In this document: one piece after another, positions 1 to 7,115 of the stretch
How positions within the stretch are numbered: the first letter of the stretch is position 1
Layout of the letters: each line of letters opens with the position of its first letter
Origin: Chloroflexota bacterium
GTDB taxonomy: Bacteria > Chloroflexota > Chloroflexia > Thermomicrobiales > UBA6265
Direction: 5' to 3'
Length of the DNA: 9,719 bases
NCBI GenBank assembly: GCA_019348515.1
Contig: JAHWJF010000090.1
Location: 1-9,719 of the forward strand
Translations under genes and position numbers: made by a program
Notes under the pieces: generated by a model
Seen by the model: the letters and a program-made list of their open reading frames with translations, nothing else
What the model was told of the DNA's origin: nothing
The model's database searches: none

Positions 1-444
1 CGCCTCGAAGCATCCCGTGCCCAGACCGGGGAAGATGCCATCCGTGTAGGCGAGCCGCGCCCCTTCGGTAATTTTCCCCCAGGCAAAATCACCGGCCGCG
101 ATCGAACTGGCGGCGCTCCCAGCGCGGTCGTAGACCGCTACGCCGGCCCGCGGTGTGGCGCCGAACTCGAGGTAGTTGACGCCCATCCTCCCTCCCTCGA
201 CAAGTATCAGGTGGGAGACATCGACGCCATATCCCTGGCAGGCAGCGCGGGCAAGCAGACCCAGCTCGTTTGCTGGCAGCTTCGAGACGAAGGTCGTCTT
301 CCTGCCGAGCTGGGCCAGGTCGGCCGCAACGTTGAGTTGTGAGCCGGCGACGCACACGTCGAGCCGGGTCGCCTGCCGCAACCGCTCGTGCTTGGGAGGC
401 GACATCCGCAGCATCACCTCGCCGAGGCTGACGAGGTCGACCAT
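1..444 (-). CDS. PfkB-family sugar kinase, 2-keto-3-deoxygluconate kinase-like (C-terminus beyond the window)
   Basis: Only the first 148 residues are present; the frame runs open to the window edge. Family members are usually about 300-350 residues, so roughly half is missing. It starts MVDLVSLGEV, the usual first strand of ribokinase-like kinases. AGSQLNVAADLAQLG (residues 33-47) is the substrate-binding glycine/asparagine region (PfkB signature 1). RMGVNYLEFG (86-95), then PRAGVAVYDRAGSA (98-111) and DGIFPG (135-140), match the lid and substrate region typical of 2-keto-3-deoxygluconate kinases. The expected cytoplasmic reaction is ATP-dependent phosphorylation of a 2-keto-3-deoxy sugar acid, which suits the aldonate dehydratase upstream. 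The catalytic GAGD motif lies beyond the edge and cannot be checked. The ATG at 444 shares its A with the TGA of the preceding gene (TGATG), indicating translational coupling. Another PfkB kinase specificity (fructose- or ribose-type) is possible but fits the context less well. Confidence 0.85.
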   Translation of the reverse strand, partial: MVDLVSLGEVMLRMSPPKHERLRQATRLDVCVAGSQLNVAADLAQLGRKTTFVSKLPANELGLLARAACQGYGVDVSHLILVEGGRMGVNYLEFGATPRAGVAVYDRAGSAASSIAAGDFAWGKITEGARLAYTDGIFPGLGTGCFEA

Positions 445-1571
445 CAGGCGCGGCTCCGCAGTTGATCGACGCGGTCCCGGAATCGCTCGATCGCCGCGGC
501 TCCGTCCAGCACACCGACCTCGAGGTCGTAGATCCGTTTCTCACCGGGCTGGAGGACGATCCGCTCGCCTGCTTGACGCACCTCGTCACGGCCGAAGCCG
601 TTGGTGCAGGGTTCGATACCAACCGCGTACTGGCCCTCACCCATCATCCGCCACTCGATATAGCGCGGCAGCTGCGAGCGATCGTAGATCACGTAGACCG
701 CCTGACCACCCGTGCCCAGCCGGGGATTGACGATGGCCACCGGCACGCGGCCGTCGGCATCGGCACGCATCGCGTGCTCGAACGTCTGCTGCACCCAGTC
801 CTTCTGGGGAGCGATGAACCGGGCGTACAGGTCCGGCTTCTCCGGGTCCGCATCGCCGAAAAGCACCTTCGGCGCCCCGGTAAAGGGCGCAACCAGCTCG
901 GCGCCATCGTCGACGAAGGGAAATCCGACGTTGATGTGATAGAGGAGCATGTGGACGGTCGGCAAATAGCCGGCGTTCTCGATCTCGTCGTGCAGCAAGA
1001 AGCGAGACTCGCCCAGGCGAGCCGTGTAGCGCCGGGTCAGCACCAGATTCTCGCCATAGGTCTGGGCCTGGGTGACCCGTCCCACGGCTTCCAGAATGCA
1101 TTCGTCCCCATCCCAGCGCTCACCGAAGCCGAGGAGCTCGGCGGGGATCAAGGCCATGCGGTCGTGAACCCCATAACGCTCGCTCGATCGCGCGGGGAAG
1201 TTGTAGTGCGCTACCGAGTCGGTCTCCGGATTGCCGATGTGGACCATCCCGCAGGAATTGCAGAAACCGCCGAGCCCGGCGCGCAACCAGCCGAATTCCT
1301 CCTGCTGCTCGAAATACCACGGACCGGGCATCAGCGTCGGCGGTATCCAGGCCAGCGAGGCGCCCTGATACTCGCAGTAGCCGACGTCCATCCCGCGCTC
1401 GACCGCGACCTTGAACACGAACCCCGTGCCGGTCCGAAACTCGAGCAGGCGCACACCGCGTGGCGGACCGTTGTCGGCGGTAAGGAGCTGAACGCCGCCG
1501 AGCTGGGAGATGTGCCCAATGTGGCGAAGCAGTTCCGCTCGCGTCCAGCGACGATTGAAGAGCTCAGGCAC
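444..1571 (-). CDS. DUF4432 aldose 1-epimerase-like protein
   Basis: This 375-residue protein has the hallmarks I associate with the DUF4432 group of galactose-mutarotase-fold proteins: RGMDVG (59-64), GGFCNSCGM (101-109), the segment YGVHDRM (133-139), YHINVGFPF (211-219) and GIEPCTNG (318-325). The family is predicted to bind a carbohydrate in a beta-supersandwich. The mutarotase reaction is inferred from the fold, and few members have been characterised. No signal peptide is visible, so it should be cytoplasmic. The GTG start at 1571 follows the aldolase stop by 18 nt with a purine-rich ribosome-binding region (GAGGAGAGAGGACGAGG) directly before it. The ATG at 1590 that overlaps the aldolase stop opens only an 8-codon frame. 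Its last base overlaps the kinase start. Within the operon it may interconvert anomers or isomers of the imported compound. From memory many relatives read GLHGR where this one reads GVHDR, so substrate contacts may differ. Confidence 0.85.
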   Translation of the reverse strand: MPELFNRRWTRAELLRHIGHISQLGGVQLLTADNGPPRGVRLLEFRTGTGFVFKVAVERGMDVGYCEYQGASLAWIPPTLMPGPWYFEQQEEFGWLRAGLGGFCNSCGMVHIGNPETDSVAHYNFPARSSERYGVHDRMALIPAELLGFGERWDGDECILEAVGRVTQAQTYGENLVLTRRYTARLGESRFLLHDEIENAGYLPTVHMLLYHINVGFPFVDDGAELVAPFTGAPKVLFGDADPEKPDLYARFIAPQKDWVQQTFEHAMRADADGRVPVAIVNPRLGTGGQAVYVIYDRSQLPRYIEWRMMGEGQYAVGIEPCTNGFGRDEVRQAGERIVLQPGEKRIYDLEVGVLDGAAAIERFRDRVDQLRSRA

Positions 1572-1589
1572 CCTCGTCCTCTCTCCTCA

Positions 1590-2285
1590 TCAGCCCGATT
1601 GCGCTTCGGCTGGCTCCGCGTCTTCTCGATCGGCGGCGGTGCCGTAGCGGTGCAGGAAGCGATCGCGCTCGCTGGCGACATGCTCCGGAGGAATCGGCAC
1701 GACCGCTCCCGCACCGGTGAGCAGGCGCATCTGGGCAATGCGCTCCACGACGAGGCAGACGAAGAGCGCCTCGTCCAGGGAACGGCCGCAATTGACAACG
1801 CCGTGATTGGCGATCAGCACGGCGTTGCTCGTCCCGAGCGCCCGCGCGGTCTCTTCGCCCAGATCCTCGTGCCGGCCCGCCGGTATGTACCGGGTGCAGT
1901 AGATCTCACCACCGACGACCTGAGACTGTTCCTCGACGATGACGGGGATCGTGTCGTGGCAGCACGAGAGCGCGGTGGCATGGAGGGAGTGGGTGTGGAG
2001 GACGGCGTTGACGTCCGGCCGCCGTAAATAAATCTGGCGATGCACCTCCAGCTCCGACGATGGCAGGCGCGTGCCGGCGAGAATCTCCCCCTCGTCGGAA
2101 ACCGTGACCATGTCTTCAGGGGTGAGGTGAGCGTAGTCGACCCGGCTGGGGGTGATGATCAGACCGCCGGGGACGCGCGCGCTGGCATTGCCGTAGGTGC
2201 CGATGAGGTAGCCCAGCGCGACGAGCTGGTGACAGATCTGGATCAACTCCGTTTTCAGATCGAGGTCGTTCACGTCCATAGTCAT
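1590..2285 (-). CDS. Class II (FucA/AraD-type) zinc aldolase
   Basis: This 231-residue protein belongs to the class II aldolase/adducin family. GTYGNASAR (29-37) is the phosphate/substrate loop. PSRVDY (46-51) follows it, and PSSE ending at Glu78 supplies the probable catalytic acid/base. HTH at 97-99 and His161 in NHGVVNCG are the expected zinc ligands. Tyr133 in CTRYIPAG is positioned like the active-site Tyr of L-fuculose-phosphate aldolase. The tail (YGTAADRED...) lacks an obvious counterpart of the C-terminal Tyr of ribulose-5-phosphate 4-epimerases, so an aldolase or an oxo-acid decarboxylase is favoured over an epimerase. Such enzymes cleave a phosphorylated ketose or keto acid by retro-aldol reaction. 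The ATG at 2285 lies 2 nt after the dehydratase stop (TGACCATG); ATG 2279 is equally possible. Upstream in-frame ATG 2321 would overlap the dehydratase by 34 nt and adds nonconserved-looking residues. The true substrate is unknown. Confidence 0.88.
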   Translation of the reverse strand: MTMDVNDLDLKTELIQICHQLVALGYLIGTYGNASARVPGGLIITPSRVDYAHLTPEDMVTVSDEGEILAGTRLPSSELEVHRQIYLRRPDVNAVLHTHSLHATALSCCHDTIPVIVEEQSQVVGGEIYCTRYIPAGRHEDLGEETARALGTSNAVLIANHGVVNCGRSLDEALFVCLVVERIAQMRLLTGAGAVVPIPPEHVASERDRFLHRYGTAADREDAEPAEAQSG

Positions 2286-2287
2286 GG

Positions 2288-3445
2288 TCAACGGTCCGTC
2301 TGGGTGAAGTCGGTCAGCCACTCACCATCCCACAGGCTGGGAAATGGGTTCCGCACGTAGGGATGCGCGGCGATGGCTGCCTCGTCGAGGTCGAGTCCCA
2401 GACCAGGCTCGTCGCCGAGGACGAATTCCCCCTCCCGAATTGGGTTCCAGCCACCGACGAGACTGTTGCGCCAGGGTACGTCGAACTCGGCGAAGGCCTC
2501 CTGGACCATGAAGTTGGGAGTGCTGACATCGACGTGGAGGCAGGCCGCCAGCGCGATAGGGCCGACGGAGCAATGCGGCGCGATCCGCATGTCCTGGGCC
2601 GCCGCCATGGCGGCGATCTTCTTGCTGGCCAGGATGCCGCCACAGTGGGCGACGTCCATCTGCACCACGTCGGCGGCGCGCAGGGCGGTCAGACGATAGA
2701 AGTCGGCGAGGGTGTAGAGTCGCTCGCCGGCGGCCACCGGGACGTCTGTTTGCCGTTTGACCTCGGCCAGCAGGTCCAGACTGTCCGCCGTCACCGGTTC
2801 CTCGCACCAGGTGGGTGCGAAACGCTCCAATGCGCGGATCGTCTCCAGGGCGCTGCCGACCGACAGGCGCCCATGGAATTCGATCATCAAGCGCACCCGC
2901 TGTCCCACCGCCTCACGCACCGCCGCGACGACCGCGACCGCGAACTCACTCTCCTCAGGCGACAGGTCTTTCCAGGCGGTACCAAAGGGATCGAATTTGA
3001 GCCCGCCGTACCCCCTCGCCACCGCCTCCCGTGCCCGCTCGGCATATTCCTCCGGCGTACGTGCGCCACCGTACCAGCCGTTGGCGTAGGCCGGGATGCG
3101 CCGGTGGCAGCGCCCGCCGATGAGCTTGTAGACGGGCTGGTGACAGGCCTTGCCGACGATATCCCAAAGCGCGATCTCGACGCCACTGATCGCCGTCATC
3201 ACCGTGCTGCCGCCCTGGTATTGATCGCGCACCATCCCGCCGACGATCGCCTCGATGTCGAACGGGTCGCGGCCAATCACCCGGTCCTCGACCCACTCGT
3301 GGATGAGGGTTTCGACGGTCTTCTCCTGCCATTCCAGCGAGGCTTCCCCCACGCCGGTTAACCCGGTATCAGTGCGGAGCCGGACGAAGAGGTAATTGCG
3401 CAGACCGGCGTTGGCCATCCAGGTCTCGAGCTGGGTGATCTTCAT
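2288..3445 (-). CDS. Enolase-superfamily (mandelate racemase/MLE) aldonate dehydratase, galactonate dehydratase-like
   Basis: This 385-residue protein has the full two-domain enolase-superfamily architecture: an N-terminal capping domain (about 1-115) and a TIM barrel. The visible barrel-end residues are K150-F-D152, the first metal ligand Glu189 followed by His191 (IEFHGR), Glu215 (CEEP), Glu241 (AAGERL), Asp264 (QMDVAHCGG) and His291 (APHCSVGP). An acid-x-His pair on the third strand with a His on the seventh is the pattern of D-galactonate-type and related sugar-acid dehydratases. These remove water from an aldonate to give a 2-keto-3-deoxy acid with Mg2+. The second Lys of a racemase KxK motif is replaced by Asp152, so racemization is less likely. 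It is cytoplasmic. The ATG at 3445 overlaps the permease stop by 4 nt (ATGA). The downstream kinase of 2-keto-3-deoxygluconate type supports a sugar-acid route. Substrate stereochemistry cannot be deduced. Confidence 0.92.
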   Translation of the reverse strand: MKITQLETWMANAGLRNYLFVRLRTDTGLTGVGEASLEWQEKTVETLIHEWVEDRVIGRDPFDIEAIVGGMVRDQYQGGSTVMTAISGVEIALWDIVGKACHQPVYKLIGGRCHRRIPAYANGWYGGARTPEEYAERAREAVARGYGGLKFDPFGTAWKDLSPEESEFAVAVVAAVREAVGQRVRLMIEFHGRLSVGSALETIRALERFAPTWCEEPVTADSLDLLAEVKRQTDVPVAAGERLYTLADFYRLTALRAADVVQMDVAHCGGILASKKIAAMAAAQDMRIAPHCSVGPIALAACLHVDVSTPNFMVQEAFAEFDVPWRNSLVGGWNPIREGEFVLGDEPGLGLDLDEAAIAAHPYVRNPFPSLWDGEWLTDFTQTDR

Positions 3446-4464
3446 ACCGCCTGTCCTCGAGCGGGCGCCGTCGCGCCGCGCAGGAGCTGCCGGCTCAGTA
3501 CGTCGAAGAGGAGAGCAAGGAGGATGGCCATGCCCTTGAACGCGTAGAAGGAGGCATCGCGCATCCCCAGCGTGCTCAACCCGTTGTTGAGGACGGCGAT
3601 GAACAGGACGCCGACGGCGGTGCGCCGCAGACTCCCTTCGCCACCGTGAAACGGGTTGCCGCCGATGATCACGGCCACGATCGCGTCAAGCTCCAGTCCG
3701 TAGGCCGCATCCGGGGCAGCGGCGCCGAGGCGGCTGACGGTGACGATCGTACCGAGCCAGACGAACACCCCGAACATGAGAAACATCAGGATTTTGTAGA
3801 AAGCCGTGTTGACCCCAGCCTGTCGCGTCGCGCGCTCGTCACCGCCGAGGGCGTAGGTGTAGCGCCCCAGCCGGGTCTTGTTCAGCAGGAACCAGCCGGC
3901 GAGATACGCCACACCGATCAGCACGATCGGTGGCGAGATGCCGAGCAGCTCGAAGCTATTCATGAAGTCGATGAACGGGCTGCGCACGACGACCGAGCTG
4001 GCGTCCGTCAGGCTCACCGCCAGCCCGCGCACCCAGATCCAGGCGGCGAGCGTGACGATCAGCGGGTCGATGCCGACCCCCACGATCAGGAGCGCGTTGC
4101 ACAGCTCGACCAATATCGCCACCGCCAGCCCGGCCAGCAACCCCAAGACAATGTTCCCCGTCGCCGTGAAGACCAGCGCGAGTGCGACCCCGCTCAACGC
4201 GATCAACGATCCCGGCGACAGGTCGATGTTGCGGGAGATGATGGCGAAGGTCGTGCCGACGGCGACAATGGCCAGCGCCGCGTTCTGCTCCAGCAGGCTC
4301 TGCACGTTGGCGACCGTCAGAAATCCCGGGTTGATGATCGTGAAGATCGCAACCAGCACACCGAACATCAGGAGCAGCCCATAGTCGGCGAGCAAAGTGC
4401 CGGCGACGTACCGTGCCTCGCCGCCCCTCGACCTCCACCTCCCGTCTCCCGCCTCCCGTCTCAC
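3442..4464 (-). CDS. Sugar ABC transporter permease, RbsC-type (second permease)
   Basis: This is a 340-residue polytopic membrane protein of the branched-chain/ribose permease superfamily (BPD_transp_2). Hydrophobic segments begin at about residue 28 and recur to the C-terminus, giving around 8-10 helices. Family landmarks are SRNIDLSPGS (77-86, usually GGIDLSVGS), YALGGDERATRQAGV (204-218), ELDAIVAVIIGG (258-269) and GGEGSLRRTAVGVLFIAVLNNGL (274-296 region). It should form the translocation pore with the neighbouring permease. The GTG start at 4464 is 4 nt after the stop of the first permease and is preceded by GAGGGATAGGGAC. The first 17 or so residues (MRREAGDGRW...) are charged, encoded by a purine-rich 14-bp tandem repeat, and look like a recent N-terminal extension. 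No better-placed start is obvious closer to the first helix. Confidence 0.9.
   Translation of the reverse strand: MRREAGDGRWRSRGGEARYVAGTLLADYGLLLMFGVLVAIFTIINPGFLTVANVQSLLEQNAALAIVAVGTTFAIISRNIDLSPGSLIALSGVALALVFTATGNIVLGLLAGLAVAILVELCNALLIVGVGIDPLIVTLAAWIWVRGLAVSLTDASSVVVRSPFIDFMNSFELLGISPPIVLIGVAYLAGWFLLNKTRLGRYTYALGGDERATRQAGVNTAFYKILMFLMFGVFVWLGTIVTVSRLGAAAPDAAYGLELDAIVAVIIGGNPFHGGEGSLRRTAVGVLFIAVLNNGLSTLGMRDASFYAFKGMAILLALLFDVLSRQLLRGATAPARGQAV
4435..4462 (-). repeat. 14-bp tandem duplication in the 5' end of the second permease gene
   Basis: On the minus strand GAGACGGGAGGCGG (4462-4449) is followed directly by GAGACGGGAGGTGG (4448-4435), identical at 13 of 14 positions, with a decayed third purine-rich unit after it. 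The unit length is not a multiple of three, so each copy shifts the reading frame. The repeat encodes the charged N-terminal tail and also adds strong internal Shine-Dalgarno-like GGGAGG motifs. Confidence 0.75.
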
Positions 4465-4468
4465 GTCC

Positions 4469-5533
4469 CTATCCCTCGCGGGTTCGCCGCAGCAAACGGT
4501 CGAGGACGACCGCGGCCAGGATCATCAACCCTGTGACCGACGTCTGCCACGTGTCCGGTACACCCCGGATCGTCAGGTAGTTGAGGACCATGGCCAGGAT
4601 CGCCGTCCCGACCAACGTCTTCTCGACGCGGCCGATCCCGTCGCGCAGGCTCGTACCGCCGAGGACGACGGCGGTGATCACCTGGAACTCGAGCCCGAGT
4701 CCGGCTGTCGGGTTCACCACCCCCGTGCGCGCCGCGACCAGCAACCCGCCGATCCCGGCGAAGAGACCACCGAGCATATAGACGAGCACTTTCACCCGGT
4801 TCACAGGCAGCCCGCACAGGACAGCGGCCCGTTGATTGTTGCCGATGGCGTAGACGGCGCGCCCGAAGCTGGTTTGCGTCATCACCATGGACACGATGAG
4901 GTAGAGAATGAACATCAGCGCCGCGCTGACCGGCAGGAAGAACCAACGCTCGGCGGCGATGTAGGCGAAGAGCGGGTCCTCGACGTAGACCCAGGAATTG
5001 TTGAGCCAGAGAATCGCCTGGCCGATGCCGCGTACGACGATGAGTGTTCCCAGTGTCACGATGACCGGGCTGATCTGCAGCAGCTCGACCAGCGTGCCAT
5101 TGACGAGACCGACGAACGCCGCGGCCGCGAGACCGGCGACAATGGCCAGCCACGGATTGACCCCGTAATTGAGAATCAGCGTGCCGGTGAAACCGCCGGT
5201 CAGCAGCGCGACCGAGCCGACCGAGAGGTCGATACCCCCAATGAGAATGACCAGCGTCGCACCGATACCGACGACACCGATCACCGACATCTGACGCAGG
5301 ATGTTGAACGCGTTGTCAGGTGTCAGAAAGTAAGGACTGGTCAGACCGAAGACCAGAGCCAGAGCGACGACGACCACGACGCCGCTGAGACCACCGGCCA
5401 GTGCTGACGCCAGTGACAGAGGCGATCGCTCTCCCGCGGCCCGCGCGCCGGAGGGATGGTCGCCGACGATGGTGGCGCCCTCGGCCGCCACCCGCCCACC
5501 CCGATCCACCCGGCTTCCCCAGTCAGACGCCAT
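4469..5533 (-). CDS. Sugar ABC transporter permease, RbsC-type (first permease)
   Basis: This is a 354-residue integral membrane protein of the RbsC/BPD_transp_2 family. A hydrophilic N-terminal tail of about 40 residues precedes the first helix (about 45-65). Landmarks are ILIGGIDLSVGSVALL (96-111), SPVIVTLGTL (155-164), YAIGNNQRAAVLCGLPV (228-244), LEFQVITAVVLGG (281-293) and the C-terminal pair of helices. It differs clearly from the second permease, so the pore is predicted to be a heterodimer, as in the AI-2 (LsrCD) and galactofuranose (YtfT/YjfF) systems rather than ribose RbsC. The ATG at 5533 overlaps the ATPase stop by 11 nt. The open frame reaches back to 5752, but residues encoded there are a shadow of the ATPase gene, not permease-like. 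A later in-frame GTG (5509) is an alternative start. The motif SLRDGIGRVEKT replaces the more usual glycine-rich GGxGS loop. Confidence 0.92.
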   Translation of the reverse strand: MASDWGSRVDRGGRVAAEGATIVGDHPSGARAAGERSPLSLASALAGGLSGVVVVVALALVFGLTSPYFLTPDNAFNILRQMSVIGVVGIGATLVILIGGIDLSVGSVALLTGGFTGTLILNYGVNPWLAIVAGLAAAAFVGLVNGTLVELLQISPVIVTLGTLIVVRGIGQAILWLNNSWVYVEDPLFAYIAAERWFFLPVSAALMFILYLIVSMVMTQTSFGRAVYAIGNNQRAAVLCGLPVNRVKVLVYMLGGLFAGIGGLLVAARTGVVNPTAGLGLEFQVITAVVLGGTSLRDGIGRVEKTLVGTAILAMVLNYLTIRGVPDTWQTSVTGLMILAAVVLDRLLRRTREG

Positions 5534-7088
5534 CGGCGTGTCCGCCCTGGATCGTCGCCAGCAACCCTTCTTCAGTTGCCGCCTCCCGTTCGACGACGCG
5601 AGCCAGCCTGCCGCCATGCATGACGAGGATGCGATCCGACAGCCCGAGGATTTCCGGCAACTCGGTGGAGACGACGATGATCCCCTTTCCCTCCCCCGCG
5701 AGACGAACCAGATCGCCATAGATTTCCGCTTTGGCGCCGACGTCGATACCACGCGTCGGCTCGATGAAGATCAACACCTCCAGGTCGCGCATCAACCAGC
5801 GCGCCAGGATCACCTTCTGTTGATTGCCGCCACTGAGCGTCCGCACCCGCGAGCCGGCCGAGCGGACGACGATGTGGAGCGCGTCGATAAAGCGGCGCAC
5901 GGCGTCCCGCTCGCGCCCGTTGTCGAGAAACACCCCGCCCCGGCGGAACACCCCCAGCGATGGCAGCGTCATGTTCTCCTTGACGCTGAGATCGGGAAAG
6001 AGCCCTTCCTGCTTGCGGTGCTCGGTGAGCAGGCAGATACCCTGATCAATCGCCTCGGCGGGGGAGCCGATCCGCACCTCGCGGCCCCGCCGCCGGATCG
6101 TCCCAGCTGCCTTCGGCGCGATGCCGAAAAGGGCACGGGCCAGTTCGTTCTGGCCGGCGCCGAGGAGCCCGGTGACACCGATGATCTCCCCCCGCCGCAG
6201 CGCAAAGGAGACGTCGTGGACGCGGTCGCCGACCGAGAGCCCGTTCACCTCGAGCAGCACCTCGGCGGAGTCCGGCCGGGTCTGGTCCTCGGTGCGATAA
6301 CACCCCTCGACCTGCTGGCCGATCATCCGCTCCGCCAGCTCCTCCTCCGTAACACCCGCGAGCGGCAGCGTCAGCACCAGCCGGCCGTTGCGCAAAATGG
6401 TGCCGCGGTCGCAATGCGCGACGATCTCCTGAAAACGGTGGGAGATAAAGATGATGGCCAGCCCGCGGGTCTTCAGTTCGTGCAGGATAGCGAACAGCCG
6501 CCGCGTCTCCTCGGCGGCGAGCGGAGCGGTCGGTTCGTCGAGGATGAGGATGCGCGGTTCGTGCGAGAGCACCTTGGCAATCTCGACGATTTGCTGCTGG
6601 GCCAGCGGTAAATTCCGCGCGCGGGCCGTGACGTCAATCGCTGTTTCCCCCAGCAGATCGAGTACCGCCCGCGCCCGGTCGACGATGACCCGCTCGTCGA
6701 TGACGAAGCCGTTGCCAGCCTCGCGGCCGAGGAAGATGTTGTCCGCCACCGACAGGTTCGGCAGCAAGCTCAGCTCCTGATAGACGGTGCCGATCCCGCG
6801 CCGCAGTGCTTCGCGTGGGTGGCCAATGGTTACTGCTTTACCGTCGATGAGAATCTGCCCTTCGTCGGGCGGATAGACCCCTGACAGGATATTCATCAGG
6901 GTCGACTTGCCCGCGCCGTTCTGACCGATCAGGGAGTGGATCTCACCGCCACGAACACTGAAATCGACGCGGTCCAGCGCGACGACACCCGGAAATCGCT
7001 TGCTGATACCGCGCATCTCCAGGGCGGGAGGTACGGTGAGGGATTGGTTAGAGGCAACGCGAGTCTTCCCGTGCACCACGCCCTTCAT
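5523..7088 (-). CDS. Sugar ABC transporter ATP-binding protein, RbsA/MglA-type double ATPase
   Basis: This 521-residue protein carries two tandem nucleotide-binding domains, the normal length for RbsA-type import ATPases. Domain 1 has Walker A GQNGAGKST (55-63), Q-loop Gln104, signature-like LPLAQQQ (160-166), Walker B ILILDEPTAP with Asp184/Glu185, and H-loop His217. Domain 2 has a degenerate Walker A GLLGAGQNE (307-315), an intact signature LSGGNQQK (418-425), and Walker B VLIFIEPTRG, where the usual Asp is Ile442 beside Glu443. The H-loop position is STELPE. The one complete composite site would be domain-1 Walker A/B plus domain-2 signature; the other site appears non-hydrolytic. It powers the two adjacent permeases from the cytoplasmic face. 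The ATG at 7088 follows AAGGGGC, a weak ribosome-binding sequence with tight spacing; GTG codons at 7079 or 7076 are alternatives. A 156-nt gap with a hairpin separates it from the binding-protein gene. Confidence 0.95.
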   Translation of the reverse strand: MKGVVHGKTRVASNQSLTVPPALEMRGISKRFPGVVALDRVDFSVRGGEIHSLIGQNGAGKSTLMNILSGVYPPDEGQILIDGKAVTIGHPREALRRGIGTVYQELSLLPNLSVADNIFLGREAGNGFVIDERVIVDRARAVLDLLGETAIDVTARARNLPLAQQQIVEIAKVLSHEPRILILDEPTAPLAAEETRRLFAILHELKTRGLAIIFISHRFQEIVAHCDRGTILRNGRLVLTLPLAGVTEEELAERMIGQQVEGCYRTEDQTRPDSAEVLLEVNGLSVGDRVHDVSFALRRGEIIGVTGLLGAGQNELARALFGIAPKAAGTIRRRGREVRIGSPAEAIDQGICLLTEHRKQEGLFPDLSVKENMTLPSLGVFRRGGVFLDNGRERDAVRRFIDALHIVVRSAGSRVRTLSGGNQQKVILARWLMRDLEVLIFIEPTRGIDVGAKAEIYGDLVRLAGEGKGIIVVSTELPEILGLSDRILVMHGGRLARVVEREAATEEGLLATIQGGHADGV

Positions 7089-7115
7089 GCCCCTTAGTGC
7101 ATTGAGCGAGCAAAG

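Noticed and set aside
462..2027. A 521-codon plus-strand open frame opposite the DUF4432 and aldolase genes
   Set aside because: It spans two recognisable minus-strand genes, is rich in Arg/Asp/His/Val as expected from antisense reading of high-GC codons, and shows no domain.
1590..2285. Assignment of the class II enzyme as ribulose-5-phosphate 4-epimerase on the basis of its 231-residue length
   Set aside because: The zinc ligands fit the whole superfamily, but the C-terminal catalytic Tyr of the epimerases is not visible, and the central segment is more like fuculose-phosphate aldolase.
2363..3361. Plus-strand open frame of 332 codons opposite the dehydratase
   Set aside because: It is a mirror of the dehydratase gene; its composition is that of an antisense shadow and it has no motif or ribosome-binding site of note.
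3646..5407. Two long plus-strand open frames opposite the permease genes
   Set aside because: Extremely rich in Asp, Arg, Gln and His, which is what antisense reading of hydrophobic membrane-protein codons produces; not real proteins.
5534..5752. A 73-residue N-terminal extension of the first permease
   Set aside because: The extra residues are an out-of-frame reading of the ATPase 3' end, rich in Ser/Arg; the ATG at 5533 gives the normal family length.
5469..6611. Plus-strand open frame opposite the ATPase
   Set aside because: Shadow of a gene with intact Walker and signature motifs on the minus strand.
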